Source: Phycisphaerales bacterium
GTDB lineage: Bacteria > Planctomycetota > Phycisphaerae > UBA1845 > Fen-1342
DNA length: 39,073 nt
NCBI GenBank assembly: GCA_022839625.1
Contig: JALHJL010000038.1
Coordinates: 1 to 39,073, forward strand
Direction of reading: 5' to 3'
The notes under the pieces were generated by a model, which was given only the letters and a program-made list of their open reading frames with translations, was not told the DNA's origin and searched no databases. Below are positions 25,481 to 34,910 of this stretch, piece by piece. Within the stretch, counting starts at the first letter, position 1. Each line of letters starts with the position of its first letter. Both the position numbers and the translations under genes were made by a program.

Positions 25481-27898
25481 ATGAATACGCCATCTGTTTC
25501 GACAGCCCCGGCGCTGTCGGGCCGGGGCTCTGCGCCCGCCGGCTCGATCTGGCACCGGCAGTACTGGAAGCTGCGCGGCCGTGGTCGGCGCGCGCTGCGC
25601 GACTGGACGATGGCGCGCCGCCTGCGTCATCTGCGTCGCGAGGCGCTGGCGGCGGAGCGGTTCCGCCCCGGCTGCCTCGACCTGGACGGGTACCGCATCC
25701 ACTACGACGATCTGCTCTCCTTGTACATGGAGTACAAGCACATCTTCGCCTGGGGCATCTACGACTTCCGGCCGCAGACGGCGGAGCCGTTGGTGCTCGA
25801 CTGCGGCAGCCACATCGGCCTGAGCGTCCTGCGCTTCAAGCGGCTCGCGCCGGCGGGTCGGGTGATCGCGTTCGAGCCGGACGCCGGCGTCCGCAGCCTG
25901 CTCCAGCGAAACATCGACGACAACGGCCTGGCAGGCGTGCAGGTGGTGCCCGCGGCGGTCGCCGGCCAGCGCGGCATGTCCTGCTTCGTCGCCGACGGCG
26001 CGGACGGCGGGCGGCTTGCGCTCGAGGGCTCCGCGCCGCCATCGTCCCACAGCGTCCGGACGGTCCTGCTGTCCGACTACCTCGACGAGCCGGTCGAGTT
26101 GCTCAAGCTGAACATCGAAGGCGCGGAATGGGAGGTCCTGCGCGAGGCGGCCCACAAGCTGCACCGCGTCCGGCACCTCGTCGTCGAGTACCACGGCTTC
26201 CCCGAATGCGGCCAGCACCTGCACGGCATCCTGGCCCTGCTGGATGCCTGCGGATTCCGCTACCTGCTGCACCATTTTGACTACGAGACCAACGGCGCGG
26301 TGCGTCCGCCGTTTCGGGTGACGGGCCAGACGCGCTTCTGCCTCCTGATCGCCGCCACCCGCCTGTGGGAACGGTCCTCGCCCGTGGTGAATGAGAGACC
26401 GGCCGAGACCCCAGGCGCGAACGAGGCTGCCCCAACACCGCTGAGCCGCCAGTTCGGCCTGGATCGCGGCCTGCCGATCGATCGCCACTACATCGAGGAC
26501 TTCCTGCACACCTGGCGCGACGACATCCGCGGCCGCGTGCTCGAGGTCGGGGGCGACGAGTACACGCGCCGCTTCGGGGGCTCCCGAGTCGCCGAGCACG
26601 ACGTGCTGAGCCTGGTGGACACGCCCAGCACAACCATCGTCGGCGACCTGACCCGCGCCGCGACCCTGCCCGAAGCGGCCTACGACTGCTTCATCCTGAC
26701 GCAGACCTTGCCGTTCATCTTCGATGTGTCAGCCGCGCTGCGCAGCGCGTGGCGCGCCTTGAAGCCCGGCGGTGTCCTCCTCCTGACCGTGCCAGGCATC
26801 AGCCAGGTTTCGCAGTACGACTCTGAGCGCTGGGGCGATTACTGGCGTTTCACGCCGCAGGCAGTTCAACGGCTGCTGACAGGTCCATTCGCCGCCGCGG
26901 AGGTCGCGTTGCGGACCTACGGCAACGTGCGTTCCGCCGCGGCACTCCTCGAAGGTCGCGCTGCGCACGAGCTGCGCCCGATTGAGCTGGAGCACGTTGA
27001 CCCGGACTACCCGGTGATCGTCGCGGCCCGGGCCAGCAAGGCGTGTGAGGACCCCGTTTCTGGCGACTTGCCGCGCGCCTGGGACGCCGCCGCGAGACAC
27101 CTGGACGAGTACCCGGTTGCCACGGAGCGCTTTCGATACGCGGTCGGCATCCAGCCGCTGCTGGAGCTGCCGAAGGACGCGCACATCCTCGAAGCGGGGT
27201 GCGGCAGTGGACGCCTCCTGCGGACGCTGGCGGACCTGGGTTATAAGCAGCTCGCGGGGCTGGAGATCAGTCCGCAGCGGCTGGAGTACATCCGGCAGCG
27301 CGGTCCGGCCGGGGCACGGCTCGTCTGTGACGCCGACATCCCCTTCGAGCCGGCCAGCTTCGATGCAGTCGTCTCGACCGGCGTGATCGAGCACGTCCAC
27401 GATCCGCGCGGCTGGCTTGCGCGACTGGCCGAGGTCCTGCGGCCCGGCGGCATTCTGTCGCTGACGTCGGATACGTACATGTGGCGCTGGCTACAGCAGC
27501 TCGGCTGGTACCGCAGCGCGCAGCCGCTCGACCGGGCCCTCTGGCCGGGCACGCTCATCCGCTGGGCACGGCAGGCCGGCCTCGATCTCACCGCCTGCGG
27601 CGGCTTCTACAACACACCCGAGCAACGGCGCTTCCTCCTGCGGGAAGTGGCGCGGCGGTGTCCGGGCGGACGTCGCTGGCGCTGGTACCTGAGTCGGGGT
27701 GACGGCGGTGCGGAAGTACCTGCCGGCGAGGTCGCGGCGATTCGCGCCGCTCTGGCCGAGCTGCCTGCGCAAATGCGCTTTGGGCGCTGGTGGTGCGTGT
27801 GGTCGTACGAGAGTTTCTACTGGTTCCGCAAGAACGCGAAGAGTCGGCGCGACCGCCGAGCTGCCGATGCTCCCTGGGCGAGGGAGGCACAACTGTGA
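25481..27898 (+). CDS. Triple methyltransferase fusion (FkbM-type plus two class I domains)
   Basis: This 805-residue protein contains three SAM-methyltransferase-like domains. The first (about 60-300) is FkbM-type: LVLDCGSHIGLSVL, VIAFEPDAGVRSLL, LLKLNIEGAEWEVL and VVEYHGF. The second (about 330-530) is degenerate in motif I (GRVLEVGGDEYT) but keeps YDCFILTQTLPF and LKPGGVLLLTVPG. The third (about 540-730) is a canonical class I domain: ILEAGCGSGRLLRTL, LAGLEISPQRLEYI, FDAVVSTGVIEHVHD and LRPGGILSLTS. Linkers are Pro/Ala/Glu-rich. It is the first gene of the rightward operon. It resembles the chain-end or backbone methylating enzymes of ABC-exported glycans, where methylation can cap the chain; that use here is inferred. 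Confidence 0.85.
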   Translation: MNTPSVSTAPALSGRGSAPAGSIWHRQYWKLRGRGRRALRDWTMARRLRHLRREALAAERFRPGCLDLDGYRIHYDDLLSLYMEYKHIFAWGIYDFRPQTAEPLVLDCGSHIGLSVLRFKRLAPAGRVIAFEPDAGVRSLLQRNIDDNGLAGVQVVPAAVAGQRGMSCFVADGADGGRLALEGSAPPSSHSVRTVLLSDYLDEPVELLKLNIEGAEWEVLREAAHKLHRVRHLVVEYHGFPECGQHLHGILALLDACGFRYLLHHFDYETNGAVRPPFRVTGQTRFCLLIAATRLWERSSPVVNERPAETPGANEAAPTPLSRQFGLDRGLPIDRHYIEDFLHTWRDDIRGRVLEVGGDEYTRRFGGSRVAEHDVLSLVDTPSTTIVGDLTRAATLPEAAYDCFILTQTLPFIFDVSAALRSAWRALKPGGVLLLTVPGISQVSQYDSERWGDYWRFTPQAVQRLLTGPFAAAEVALRTYGNVRSAAALLEGRAAHELRPIELEHVDPDYPVIVAARASKACEDPVSGDLPRAWDAAARHLDEYPVATERFRYAVGIQPLLELPKDAHILEAGCGSGRLLRTLADLGYKQLAGLEISPQRLEYIRQRGPAGARLVCDADIPFEPASFDAVVSTGVIEHVHDPRGWLARLAEVLRPGGILSLTSDTYMWRWLQQLGWYRSAQPLDRALWPGTLIRWARQAGLDLTACGGFYNTPEQRRFLLREVARRCPGGRRWRWYLSRGDGGAEVPAGEVAAIRAALAELPAQMRFGRWWCVWSYESFYWFRKNAKSRRDRRAADAPWAREAQL

Positions 27899-28896
27899 GC
27901 GGGCCCTGGAACGCGGGGCCGGCGGAGCAGAGGCCGTCACGGCTGCGGGCGACGTTGCGGCGACAATTCGCGCCGCCCACGATCGTACTGCTCTACCACC
28001 GGGTCGTGCCGGAGGCAGGACGCGACGTGAACCTGCTCGCGACGAGTACCGCGAACTTCGTCGCACACCTCGATTGGCTGGCTGCCAACACGCGGCCGCT
28101 GCGCGTGGCCGAGTTTCTCGGGAGCCTGGGCCGTTCCGGCGTGTCGCAGCTCAGCTTCGACGGCGGCAAGCCGCGCGTGCTCATCACGTTTGACGACGGG
28201 TACGCGGACAACTTCCACCACGCGCTGCCGTTGCTGGCGGAGCGCGGCCTGGAGGCGATCGTGTTTCCACTGGCGGAGCCGATCGGCACGGGACAGCCAT
28301 TCTGGTGGGACGCGCTCGAGCAAGTCGTCTTCGACGGTCAGCCGGCGTCCGGCGGCTGGAAGCTGCCCAACGGCACGCTCGTCCCGGCCCACGCGGACCG
28401 GTCCATCACCTATCGTGTCATCCACGCGACGCTGAAGCCGCTGCCTGACGACGCACGCCGAAAGGCGCTGTCCGACCTGGCAGAGCAGAGCGGCCTGCGG
28501 CCACAGGCCACCGCGGACTCGCGCCCGATGAACTGGCGGGAGCTGCGCGGTTGGGCGGCTGCCGGCTTGTCCGTGGGCGGGCATGCGTGGACGCATTCGC
28601 AGCTCTCGGCGCTCAGCGTGGACGAGATCTGCGAGGAGATCGCGGGCTGCAAGCGGGCGCTGGAGCAACGCCTGGGCCTCCCGGTGGACACCTTCGCGTA
28701 TCCGTTTGGCGGCAGGGACGACTTTGATGCCCTGTGCGAAGACGCCGTACGCAGCGCCGGATTCTCCTGCGCCTTCGCCAACCGCCCCGGCAACGCCCGC
28801 TGGGCCCGCAGCCGCTATGCGCTGCCCCGCTGCCTCGTGCGCAACTGGACGGGCGATGAACTCGCGGAGCATATGCAACGATGGTGTCGCCCATGA
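27895..28896 (+). CDS. Polysaccharide deacetylase (NodB-like)
   Basis: The start is GTG 27895, overlapping the upstream TGA (GTGA), with GGGAGG at 27882-27887; 333 residues. CE4/NodB motifs are visible: VLLYHRVVP near the N-terminus, motif 1 LITFDDGYADN (near residues 97-107, metal-binding second Asp), motif 2 GGHAWTHSQLS (His-x3-His near 230-234) and a later FAYPFGGRDDFD. There is no signal peptide, so it should act in the cytoplasm on a lipid-linked or nucleotide-linked N-acetylsugar. Overlaps the GT4 start by 4 bp. Confidence 0.9.
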   Translation: MSGPWNAGPAEQRPSRLRATLRRQFAPPTIVLLYHRVVPEAGRDVNLLATSTANFVAHLDWLAANTRPLRVAEFLGSLGRSGVSQLSFDGGKPRVLITFDDGYADNFHHALPLLAERGLEAIVFPLAEPIGTGQPFWWDALEQVVFDGQPASGGWKLPNGTLVPAHADRSITYRVIHATLKPLPDDARRKALSDLAEQSGLRPQATADSRPMNWRELRGWAAAGLSVGGHAWTHSQLSALSVDEICEEIAGCKRALEQRLGLPVDTFAYPFGGRDDFDALCEDAVRSAGFSCAFANRPGNARWARSRYALPRCLVRNWTGDELAEHMQRWCRP

Positions 28897-30332
28897 CGCG
28901 CAGTACAAACCGCCGGGCCGCCTTGAACGTGCTGATGGTGAACACGCACCAGAGCGGCGGCGGCGCGGGTCAGTTCGGCGGCCTGCTGGCCGGCGTGCTG
29001 CGCGCCGCCGGCGACCATGTTTCCGCGTTCGTTCGCACCCCGCGCCGCGACGAGCACGACGCCCAGCCCGCAGGAAGCTGGCGGGAGACACGGCTGGCAC
29101 TCTGGCTCCAGCGGCATGGTCTCAGCGACCTGGGGCACTTCAGCTCGTTGCTCTGGCGGCTTCGTTCGCAGTATGCCGCCGCCGACGTGCTGCATCTGCA
29201 CAACTTGCACGGCGGGTACGTTTCGATCGCGGCGCTGCCCCTGTGGGGCTTCGACAAGCCCGTCGTGTGGACGCTGCATGATTTCTGGCCGCTGACCGGG
29301 GGCTGCGCCGCGCCGCAGCAGTGCACGCGCTGGCGTCAGGCCTGCGGACGTTGCTCACAGGCAGGCGTATACCCGGTGGGCCACGTGGACCGCACCCGTC
29401 TCTATCGCCAGCTCAAGCCGCGGCTGATCGCGGCCGCTCACGCGCGCCTCGTCACGCCATCCCGCTGGCTACTTGAGCGCGTGGGGGAGCTGCCGGCGCT
29501 GCGCCGACTGCCGCAGCGCGTGATTCGCCCGCCGATTGACTGCGAGACATTCGCACCGCGCGACGACACCGCGGCCGTGCGCCGGCAGTTCGGCCTGGCG
29601 CCCGACTGCTTCACGGTCATCGTGTCCGGCAACAACTGGTCGGATCGGAGCAAGGGGGCGGAAGATGCTGTCGCGGCGTTACGGGCGGCCGGTGCCGCGG
29701 TCCGCCGGCTGCAAGTGCTCGTCGTGGGACGAGACGGCGATCGTGTGCTGACGCCCAGCGGCGTGCCGGGGCAAGTCCTGCCCTTCATCGCGCAGCGTGA
29801 GCGGCTGGCCGCGGCGTACGCCTGTGCCGACGTGTGCCTGTTTCCGTCCCGAGCCGAGAACTACCCGCTGACTGTGCTGGAGTCGCTGGCGTGCGGCACG
29901 CCGGTGGTCGCGTACGCCGTCGGCGGCGTCCCCGAGCAGATTGAGCACCTGCTCACCGGCTACGTCGCGTGGAACGGTCAGTCTGTGGAACTGGCCCGGG
30001 GGCTCGTGCTGCTGGCCCGCGAGGGCCGGCGGGCACGGGCAATGGGGCTGCGCGGACGTGAGTTCGTCCGGCGCACTTCGGCGCCTGGCGACGTGGCTGA
30101 GCAGTACCGCGACGAGTATCGGCGCGCGATCGCGTCCTGGTGCCGGCGCCGAGGACGCGCGTCGCCCCGTTACACGCCGGGTCGCTGGGCACGGGGCATC
30201 GCCCAGCGCCTGGGTTGGGAGACGTGTGCAGCGCCGCAAACATCCCGTCCCGCACCGCGGATCGGGCAGCAAGCCGACGCGATCCCCCATCACGCCGCGC
30301 AGCCCTGTGCGGCGGCAGCGACAGAGAGGTGA
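28893..30332 (+). CDS. Family 4 glycosyltransferase
   Basis: ATG 28893 overlaps the deacetylase stop; 479 residues. A GT-B fold is indicated by the N-terminal VLMVNTHQSGGGAGQFG and HNLHGGY, then TLHDFWPLTGGC and a Cys-rich stretch (C-x5-C, then CGRC) common in WcaI-like enzymes of this group. The nucleotide-sugar site is marked by FPSRAENYPLTVLESLACG (E-x7-E type) and GTPVVAYAVGGVPEQI. The C-terminal 60 residues are Pro/Ala/Arg-rich and probably disordered. It is retaining by family; donor unknown. Confidence 0.9.
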   Translation: MTRSTNRRAALNVLMVNTHQSGGGAGQFGGLLAGVLRAAGDHVSAFVRTPRRDEHDAQPAGSWRETRLALWLQRHGLSDLGHFSSLLWRLRSQYAAADVLHLHNLHGGYVSIAALPLWGFDKPVVWTLHDFWPLTGGCAAPQQCTRWRQACGRCSQAGVYPVGHVDRTRLYRQLKPRLIAAAHARLVTPSRWLLERVGELPALRRLPQRVIRPPIDCETFAPRDDTAAVRRQFGLAPDCFTVIVSGNNWSDRSKGAEDAVAALRAAGAAVRRLQVLVVGRDGDRVLTPSGVPGQVLPFIAQRERLAAAYACADVCLFPSRAENYPLTVLESLACGTPVVAYAVGGVPEQIEHLLTGYVAWNGQSVELARGLVLLAREGRRARAMGLRGREFVRRTSAPGDVAEQYRDEYRRAIASWCRRRGRASPRYTPGRWARGIAQRLGWETCAAPQTSRPAPRIGQQADAIPHHAAQPCAAAATER

Positions 30333-30339
30333 ACGGCTC

Positions 30340-31884
30340 TTGGCACGCGTGCTCTTCGTGTACTCGATCGACGGCCACCGGCGTTTTGACCGCCGGCCGA
30401 TTTGCGCCGCGGCCATTCAGCTCGGCATCTCGTACATCTCCGCGCTGCTTCGGCAACATGGGCATCAAACGCGGCTCGTCGTGCTGGAGAGCAAGCGGGG
30501 CGAACAGGACTTCCCCCTGCTCGAGCGGCCGTTGCGCGACTTCGCGCCCGACCTGCTCTGCTGCACGGCCGTGGCGACTCAGTATCCGTTCATCGCTCGC
30601 GCCGCCGCGCACGTTCGCCGTTTGCAGCCCGGCCTGTTCCAGCTCATCGGCGGCGTACATGCGTCGCTGAATCCGAGCGAGCCGCTCTCGGACGGCTTTG
30701 ACGCCGTGTGCGTCGGGGAGGGCGAGTACCCCACGTTGGAGCTGGTAACGCAGCTCGAACGCGGCGTGCGTCCGGGCAAGATCGCAAACCTCTGGTGCCG
30801 CGCCGCCGACGGCGTCGAGCGGAACGCGCCGCGCGATTTTCTCCAGCCGCTCGACGGGCTGCCCTTCGCGGACCGGGAGCTGTGGGACGAGTGGCTCGAC
30901 CGGGCGCGCCCGCCGATCCACACGGTGCTGCTGGGCCGCGGCTGCCCGTTTCAGTGTACGTATTGCTGCAACCACGCGTTGCGGAAGCTGACGGGCGGGC
31001 GCTATGTCCGGATGCGCGACCCGGACGCGATTGCCGATGAGATCAGGTCGCTGGCCGCCCCGCCGGACACCGACCAGGAGATGTACCTCGAAGTCGAGAC
31101 GCTCATGCTCAACCCGGATTGGACGGCAAGTTTGTGCCGCAAGCTCGCTGCCCTGAACGCGGGCCGCCGCCAGCCGATCCGTTTTGGGGCCAACATCCGC
31201 GTCACTCCGCACGCGGACGTCGAAGCCTTCTTCCAGGCCTTCGCCCGCGCGAACATCCGCTCCGTCAACATCGGGATCGAGTCCGGCAGCGAGCGGGTGC
31301 GGCGCGAGGTCCTGAACCGCTATTACAGCAACGACGACGTCCTGCGCACCGTCCAGGCCGCCCGTCGTCACGGGATGCGCGTCGCGTTGTACAACCTCAT
31401 CGGTCTGCCCGGCGAGACGCGGAAAGAGTTTCTCGAGACGGCACGGATGAACCGGCTCATCCGCCCGGACGCGGCGCGCACGTCGATCTTCTTCCCCTAT
31501 CCGGGAACGGTCCTGCACCAGCGCTGCCAGGAGGCCGGCCTGCTGCCTGCGAACTTGCCGGTCGACCGCGAGCGACGGCAGGCCGTGTTGGATCTGCCGG
31601 GCTTTTCCCGCCGCCAAGTCCAGGAGTGCTTCGACCACTTCGAGCTTTACGTGGAGTGGGAGAACCCGGTCGTCCGACGCGCGTGCATCGCGGCGACTGT
31701 GTGCCTGCGCGCGTTCGACGGGCTGGCGCGGCGCGTGCGCGGCTACTGGTTTGTGCGGCGCTGCTTGGTGGGCCTCTGGCGGCGGTTCGGGCACAGGTCC
31801 CCGCCACGACCGCCGTCAGCCGCGCCACAACACGGGGGCGCCCCGACGGCGAGCCCGCGCGCGACCCAGGAGGTCTGTCCGTGA
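30340..31884 (+). CDS. B12-binding-domain radical SAM enzyme
   Basis: No ATG fits; TTG 30340 is the best start, 7 nt after the GT4 stop, with AGAGAGG at 30323-30329. GTG 30349 is the alternative. The protein is about 514 residues. The N-terminal 190 residues form a cobalamin-binding-like Rossmann domain (FVYSIDG, LGISYISALLRQHGH, LIGGVHAS, VCVGEGEY). The radical SAM cluster motif is Cys202-x3-Cys206-x2-Cys209 (GCPFQCTYC). Later blocks GANIRVTP, IGIESGSERVRR and NLIGLPGET match the B12-radical SAM family. In the glycan locus it may C-methylate or otherwise modify a sugar or lipid carrier; the reaction is not predictable. Confidence 0.9.
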   Translation: MARVLFVYSIDGHRRFDRRPICAAAIQLGISYISALLRQHGHQTRLVVLESKRGEQDFPLLERPLRDFAPDLLCCTAVATQYPFIARAAAHVRRLQPGLFQLIGGVHASLNPSEPLSDGFDAVCVGEGEYPTLELVTQLERGVRPGKIANLWCRAADGVERNAPRDFLQPLDGLPFADRELWDEWLDRARPPIHTVLLGRGCPFQCTYCCNHALRKLTGGRYVRMRDPDAIADEIRSLAAPPDTDQEMYLEVETLMLNPDWTASLCRKLAALNAGRRQPIRFGANIRVTPHADVEAFFQAFARANIRSVNIGIESGSERVRREVLNRYYSNDDVLRTVQAARRHGMRVALYNLIGLPGETRKEFLETARMNRLIRPDAARTSIFFPYPGTVLHQRCQEAGLLPANLPVDRERRQAVLDLPGFSRRQVQECFDHFELYVEWENPVVRRACIAATVCLRAFDGLARRVRGYWFVRRCLVGLWRRFGHRSPPRPPSAAPQHGGAPTASPRATQEVCP

Positions 31885-33857
31885 AGGCGGCCGTGCTCGA
31901 CATGCCGACGACCGCCGCGACGGAGTGCCCGCTCGCGTCCGCCCGGGCTCCGCTCGGCGCACGCCCGCTGATCTCCGTCGTTACGCCGTCGTACAACCAG
32001 GGCCGCTTCATCGAGCGCTGCATCCAAAGCGTGCTAGCGCAGGATTACGCGCCGTTTGAGCACATCGTCGTCGACAACTGCTCCACCGATCAAACGCTGG
32101 ACGTCTTGCGCCGCTACCCGCACGTGACATGGGTCAGCGAACCTGACCGCGGGCAAAGCGACGCACTCAACAAGGCGATCCGCAGGGCGCGCGGCGAGAT
32201 CATCGCCTGGATCAATGCGGACGACTGCTACGAGCCCGGTGCGTTCGACCTCGTGGCGCGCGAGCTGCGCCGCGGGACCGGGACGCTGGTGCTGCTGGGC
32301 CGGATCCACGTGGTGGACCCGGACGGGCGAATCCTGAACACCACGACGCCGTTCTTCGAGGACCACGAGTACCTGGTCGATGTCTGGTCGCACGACCACG
32401 GGCTTTCCCAGCCGGGGATGTTCTTCCGCCGCGAGGTCCTCCAGCGGGTGGGCCTGTTCGACCCGCGCCTGCACTACGCGATGGACTACGATTTCTGGCT
32501 GCGTCTGACGCAGCACTTTCCGATTCGCGTAATCGACGCGGTGCTCGCGCGCTTCGTCGTCCACCCCGAAAGCAAGACGGGGCAGGCGCGCTACTTCAGC
32601 GGGTTCGGGCGCGAGGCGGAGCGCGTCTCGCGCCGCTACTGGGGCTCGCCCCTCACCCGGCGCCACTGGCGGCTGGCGCGGGCCTGCAATCGCTCGGCGG
32701 CGGACGCTTTGCTGCGGGAAATCCTCAACGCGCACAAGTCCGGGCACCGTGTGCGATGGAAGCTCGTGGCCGAGCTGCTGTACCGCCGCCCGCTGGCACT
32801 GGGCAACCGGCACGTGCTGGCAGTGCTCGGCGAGCAACTCGGCGGACTCCGGGTTTGGGGCGCCCTGAGATCGCTGGTCGGGGGCCGCGCGCCGCGCCGA
32901 CTCCCGGCCGCGCCGGCGGCCCCGGTGACCAGCGGCCGTGTGACGGTCGTGATCCCGACGTACAACCGCGCCGCGTGGGTCACGAGGGCGATTCAGAGCG
33001 TGCTGCACCAAACCGCGGCCCAGTACTGCGACATCGTGGTCGTGGATGACGGGAGCACCGACGACACGCGCGCCGCGCTCCAAACATATGCCGGCCGCGT
33101 GCGGTACCTGTACCAACCCAACGCCGGCGTATCCGCCGCCCGCAATACCGGCCTCTGCGTCCGGCCCAACGAGTTCGTGGCCTTCCTCGATTCCGACGAC
33201 CAGTGGCACCCAACGAAGATCGCGCGGCAGCTCGACACGCTGCAACGGTATCCCGAGGCGGTCTTCGTCGCCTGTCACGGCGGGCGGCGCGCCGCCAATG
33301 GAGCCGAATGGTCGCCGGCCCTGCCGGACGTGCCGTATGGCCGGCCCGTCGATCTGGCACCTTTTCTGTTCGACGGGCTCTTCCTGCTGACGTCGGGCGT
33401 TATGGTGCGGGCCGGGCACCTCCCGCGCGCCGGGCCGTTCTGCACGAGCTTGAAGATGTGCGAAGATTACCTGCTGTGGCTACGGCTGGCCTGCCGCGGT
33501 CCGGCGATCGTGCTCGACGAACGCCTTGTGACCTGTGGCTGGGACGCCCCGGCCAGCCTTGCTGCGGACCTGCGCCGCGTGCGGGAGGCCCAGCTTCGCT
33601 CACGCTACCTGGCCCGGCGCGAGCTGCTGCGGCGGCCGGATTGCGCGGCGGCGTGGCGCGCCGGCCTGGCCCGTATGCTGGCGATGCACCGGGACGTGGC
33701 GGAGCGCGAGGGCGCGCACGGGTTGGCGGCGCGCGCCGCGTTCCGCTCGCTGATGGTCGCGCCGCGTGGCCGGGACCGTTGGGAGTGGGGCCGGCTGCTG
33801 TGCACCCTCTTACCGCAAAATTGGGGACAGCCACGTATCTCGCATCGGAGCGCATGA
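31881..33857 (+). CDS. Double GT2 glycosyltransferase fusion
   Basis: GTG 31881 overlaps the upstream TGA and has AGGAGG at 31868-31873, 7 nt ahead; 658 residues. Two complete GT-A family 2 domains lie in tandem. Domain 1 starts near residue 30 (PLISVVTPSYNQGRFIERCI) with IAWINADD as the metal-binding region. Domain 2 starts near 355 (VTVVIPTYNRAAWVTRAI) with VDDGSTDDT and FLDSDDQWHP. Domain 1 is much closer to the next gene than to domain 2. A bifunctional enzyme adding two sugars is likely, as in other tandem GT2 polymerases. Confidence 0.9.
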   Translation: MKAAVLDMPTTAATECPLASARAPLGARPLISVVTPSYNQGRFIERCIQSVLAQDYAPFEHIVVDNCSTDQTLDVLRRYPHVTWVSEPDRGQSDALNKAIRRARGEIIAWINADDCYEPGAFDLVARELRRGTGTLVLLGRIHVVDPDGRILNTTTPFFEDHEYLVDVWSHDHGLSQPGMFFRREVLQRVGLFDPRLHYAMDYDFWLRLTQHFPIRVIDAVLARFVVHPESKTGQARYFSGFGREAERVSRRYWGSPLTRRHWRLARACNRSAADALLREILNAHKSGHRVRWKLVAELLYRRPLALGNRHVLAVLGEQLGGLRVWGALRSLVGGRAPRRLPAAPAAPVTSGRVTVVIPTYNRAAWVTRAIQSVLHQTAAQYCDIVVVDDGSTDDTRAALQTYAGRVRYLYQPNAGVSAARNTGLCVRPNEFVAFLDSDDQWHPTKIARQLDTLQRYPEAVFVACHGGRRAANGAEWSPALPDVPYGRPVDLAPFLFDGLFLLTSGVMVRAGHLPRAGPFCTSLKMCEDYLLWLRLACRGPAIVLDERLVTCGWDAPASLAADLRRVREAQLRSRYLARRELLRRPDCAAAWRAGLARMLAMHRDVAEREGAHGLAARAAFRSLMVAPRGRDRWEWGRLLCTLLPQNWGQPRISHRSA

Positions 33858-34828
33858 ACACGTGCCCGCTCATCTCGGTCGTGACCCCGTCCTTCAACCA
33901 GGGACGCTTCATCGAGCGCTGCATCCGCAGCGTGCTCGACCAGGAGTACCCCAGCTTCGAGCACCTCATCTACGACAACTGCTCGACCGACGGCACGCTC
34001 GACATCCTGCGCCGCTACCCCCATCTGACCTGGGTGAGCGAGTCGGACCGCGGGCAGAGTCACGCCCTGAACAAGGGCTTCCGCCGCGGCCGGGGTGAGA
34101 TCATCGCCTGGATCAACGCCGACGATGCCTACGAGCCGGACGCCTTCCGCGTCGCGGCCCGCGAGCTGCGCGCCGCGACCGGCGTGAAGGCAATCGCCGG
34201 GCGCGTGCACATGGTCGACGAGTCCGGCCGAGTGCTCCGCACCAAGACCCCCAACGTGGATACGCTCGCGCCCATGATCGAGTTCTGGACGCGCGGCTTC
34301 AGCCTGGAGCAATGCGGCGTGCTGTTTCGCCGGGAAGTGCTGGACGAGATCGGCCTGCTCGACGAACGCCTGCATTACGCGATGGACTACGACTTCCTCC
34401 TGCGGCTCGTCGCGCGGCACCCGCTGAAGCTCGTCGATGAAGTCCTCGCCCGCTTCACGCTCCAGCCCGCGAGCAAGACCGGCCGGCTGCGGCACACGGC
34501 GGCGTTCGTCAACGAGCGGCGGCGCGTGTCGGCGGCGTACTGGGGGCCGCGCGGCAGTAGCGCATACCGCCGCCGGCGCGCCGCCTGCGAGCGGCACCTG
34601 GCGGAACACTTCGCCAACGCCGTCCTGCGGGGCCACGAGGACCGTCACGTTCTTGACTGGAGCGCCTTCGGGCACATGCTCCGCCACGGTCCACGCTGGC
34701 TGCTCAACCGGCACGTGCTGGGCGTGTTGGCCGAGCGCACTCTGGGGCAACGCGCCGTCACCCTGGCGCGCCGGCTGGCGGGACAGCGCGACTCGCGGAA
34801 GTGCTCCGCGGCGCGCCACGACCCGTAG
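33854..34828 (+). CDS. GT2 glycosyltransferase
   Basis: ATG 33854 overlaps the previous stop; 324 residues. A single GT-A family 2 domain opens with PLISVVTPSFNQGRFIERCI, followed by YDNCSTDGTLDILRRYPH, SESDRGQSHALNKGF, IIAWINADDAYEPDAF and LHYAMDYDFLLRL. It is highly similar to domain 1 of the preceding fusion, including the C-terminal NRHVLGVLAE block, which points to a local duplication. It is the last gene of the rightward operon. Confidence 0.9.
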   Translation: MNTCPLISVVTPSFNQGRFIERCIRSVLDQEYPSFEHLIYDNCSTDGTLDILRRYPHLTWVSESDRGQSHALNKGFRRGRGEIIAWINADDAYEPDAFRVAARELRAATGVKAIAGRVHMVDESGRVLRTKTPNVDTLAPMIEFWTRGFSLEQCGVLFRREVLDEIGLLDERLHYAMDYDFLLRLVARHPLKLVDEVLARFTLQPASKTGRLRHTAAFVNERRRVSAAYWGPRGSSAYRRRRAACERHLAEHFANAVLRGHEDRHVLDWSAFGHMLRHGPRWLLNRHVLGVLAERTLGQRAVTLARRLAGQRDSRKCSAARHDP

Positions 34829-34910
34829 CGAGCCGGGCCGGCCGTTCGCGGGCAGCCCCCTTTAGCAATCCGCTGAAAAGGATGTTCTCTGTACTGTAAG
34901 GGGCCGACCG

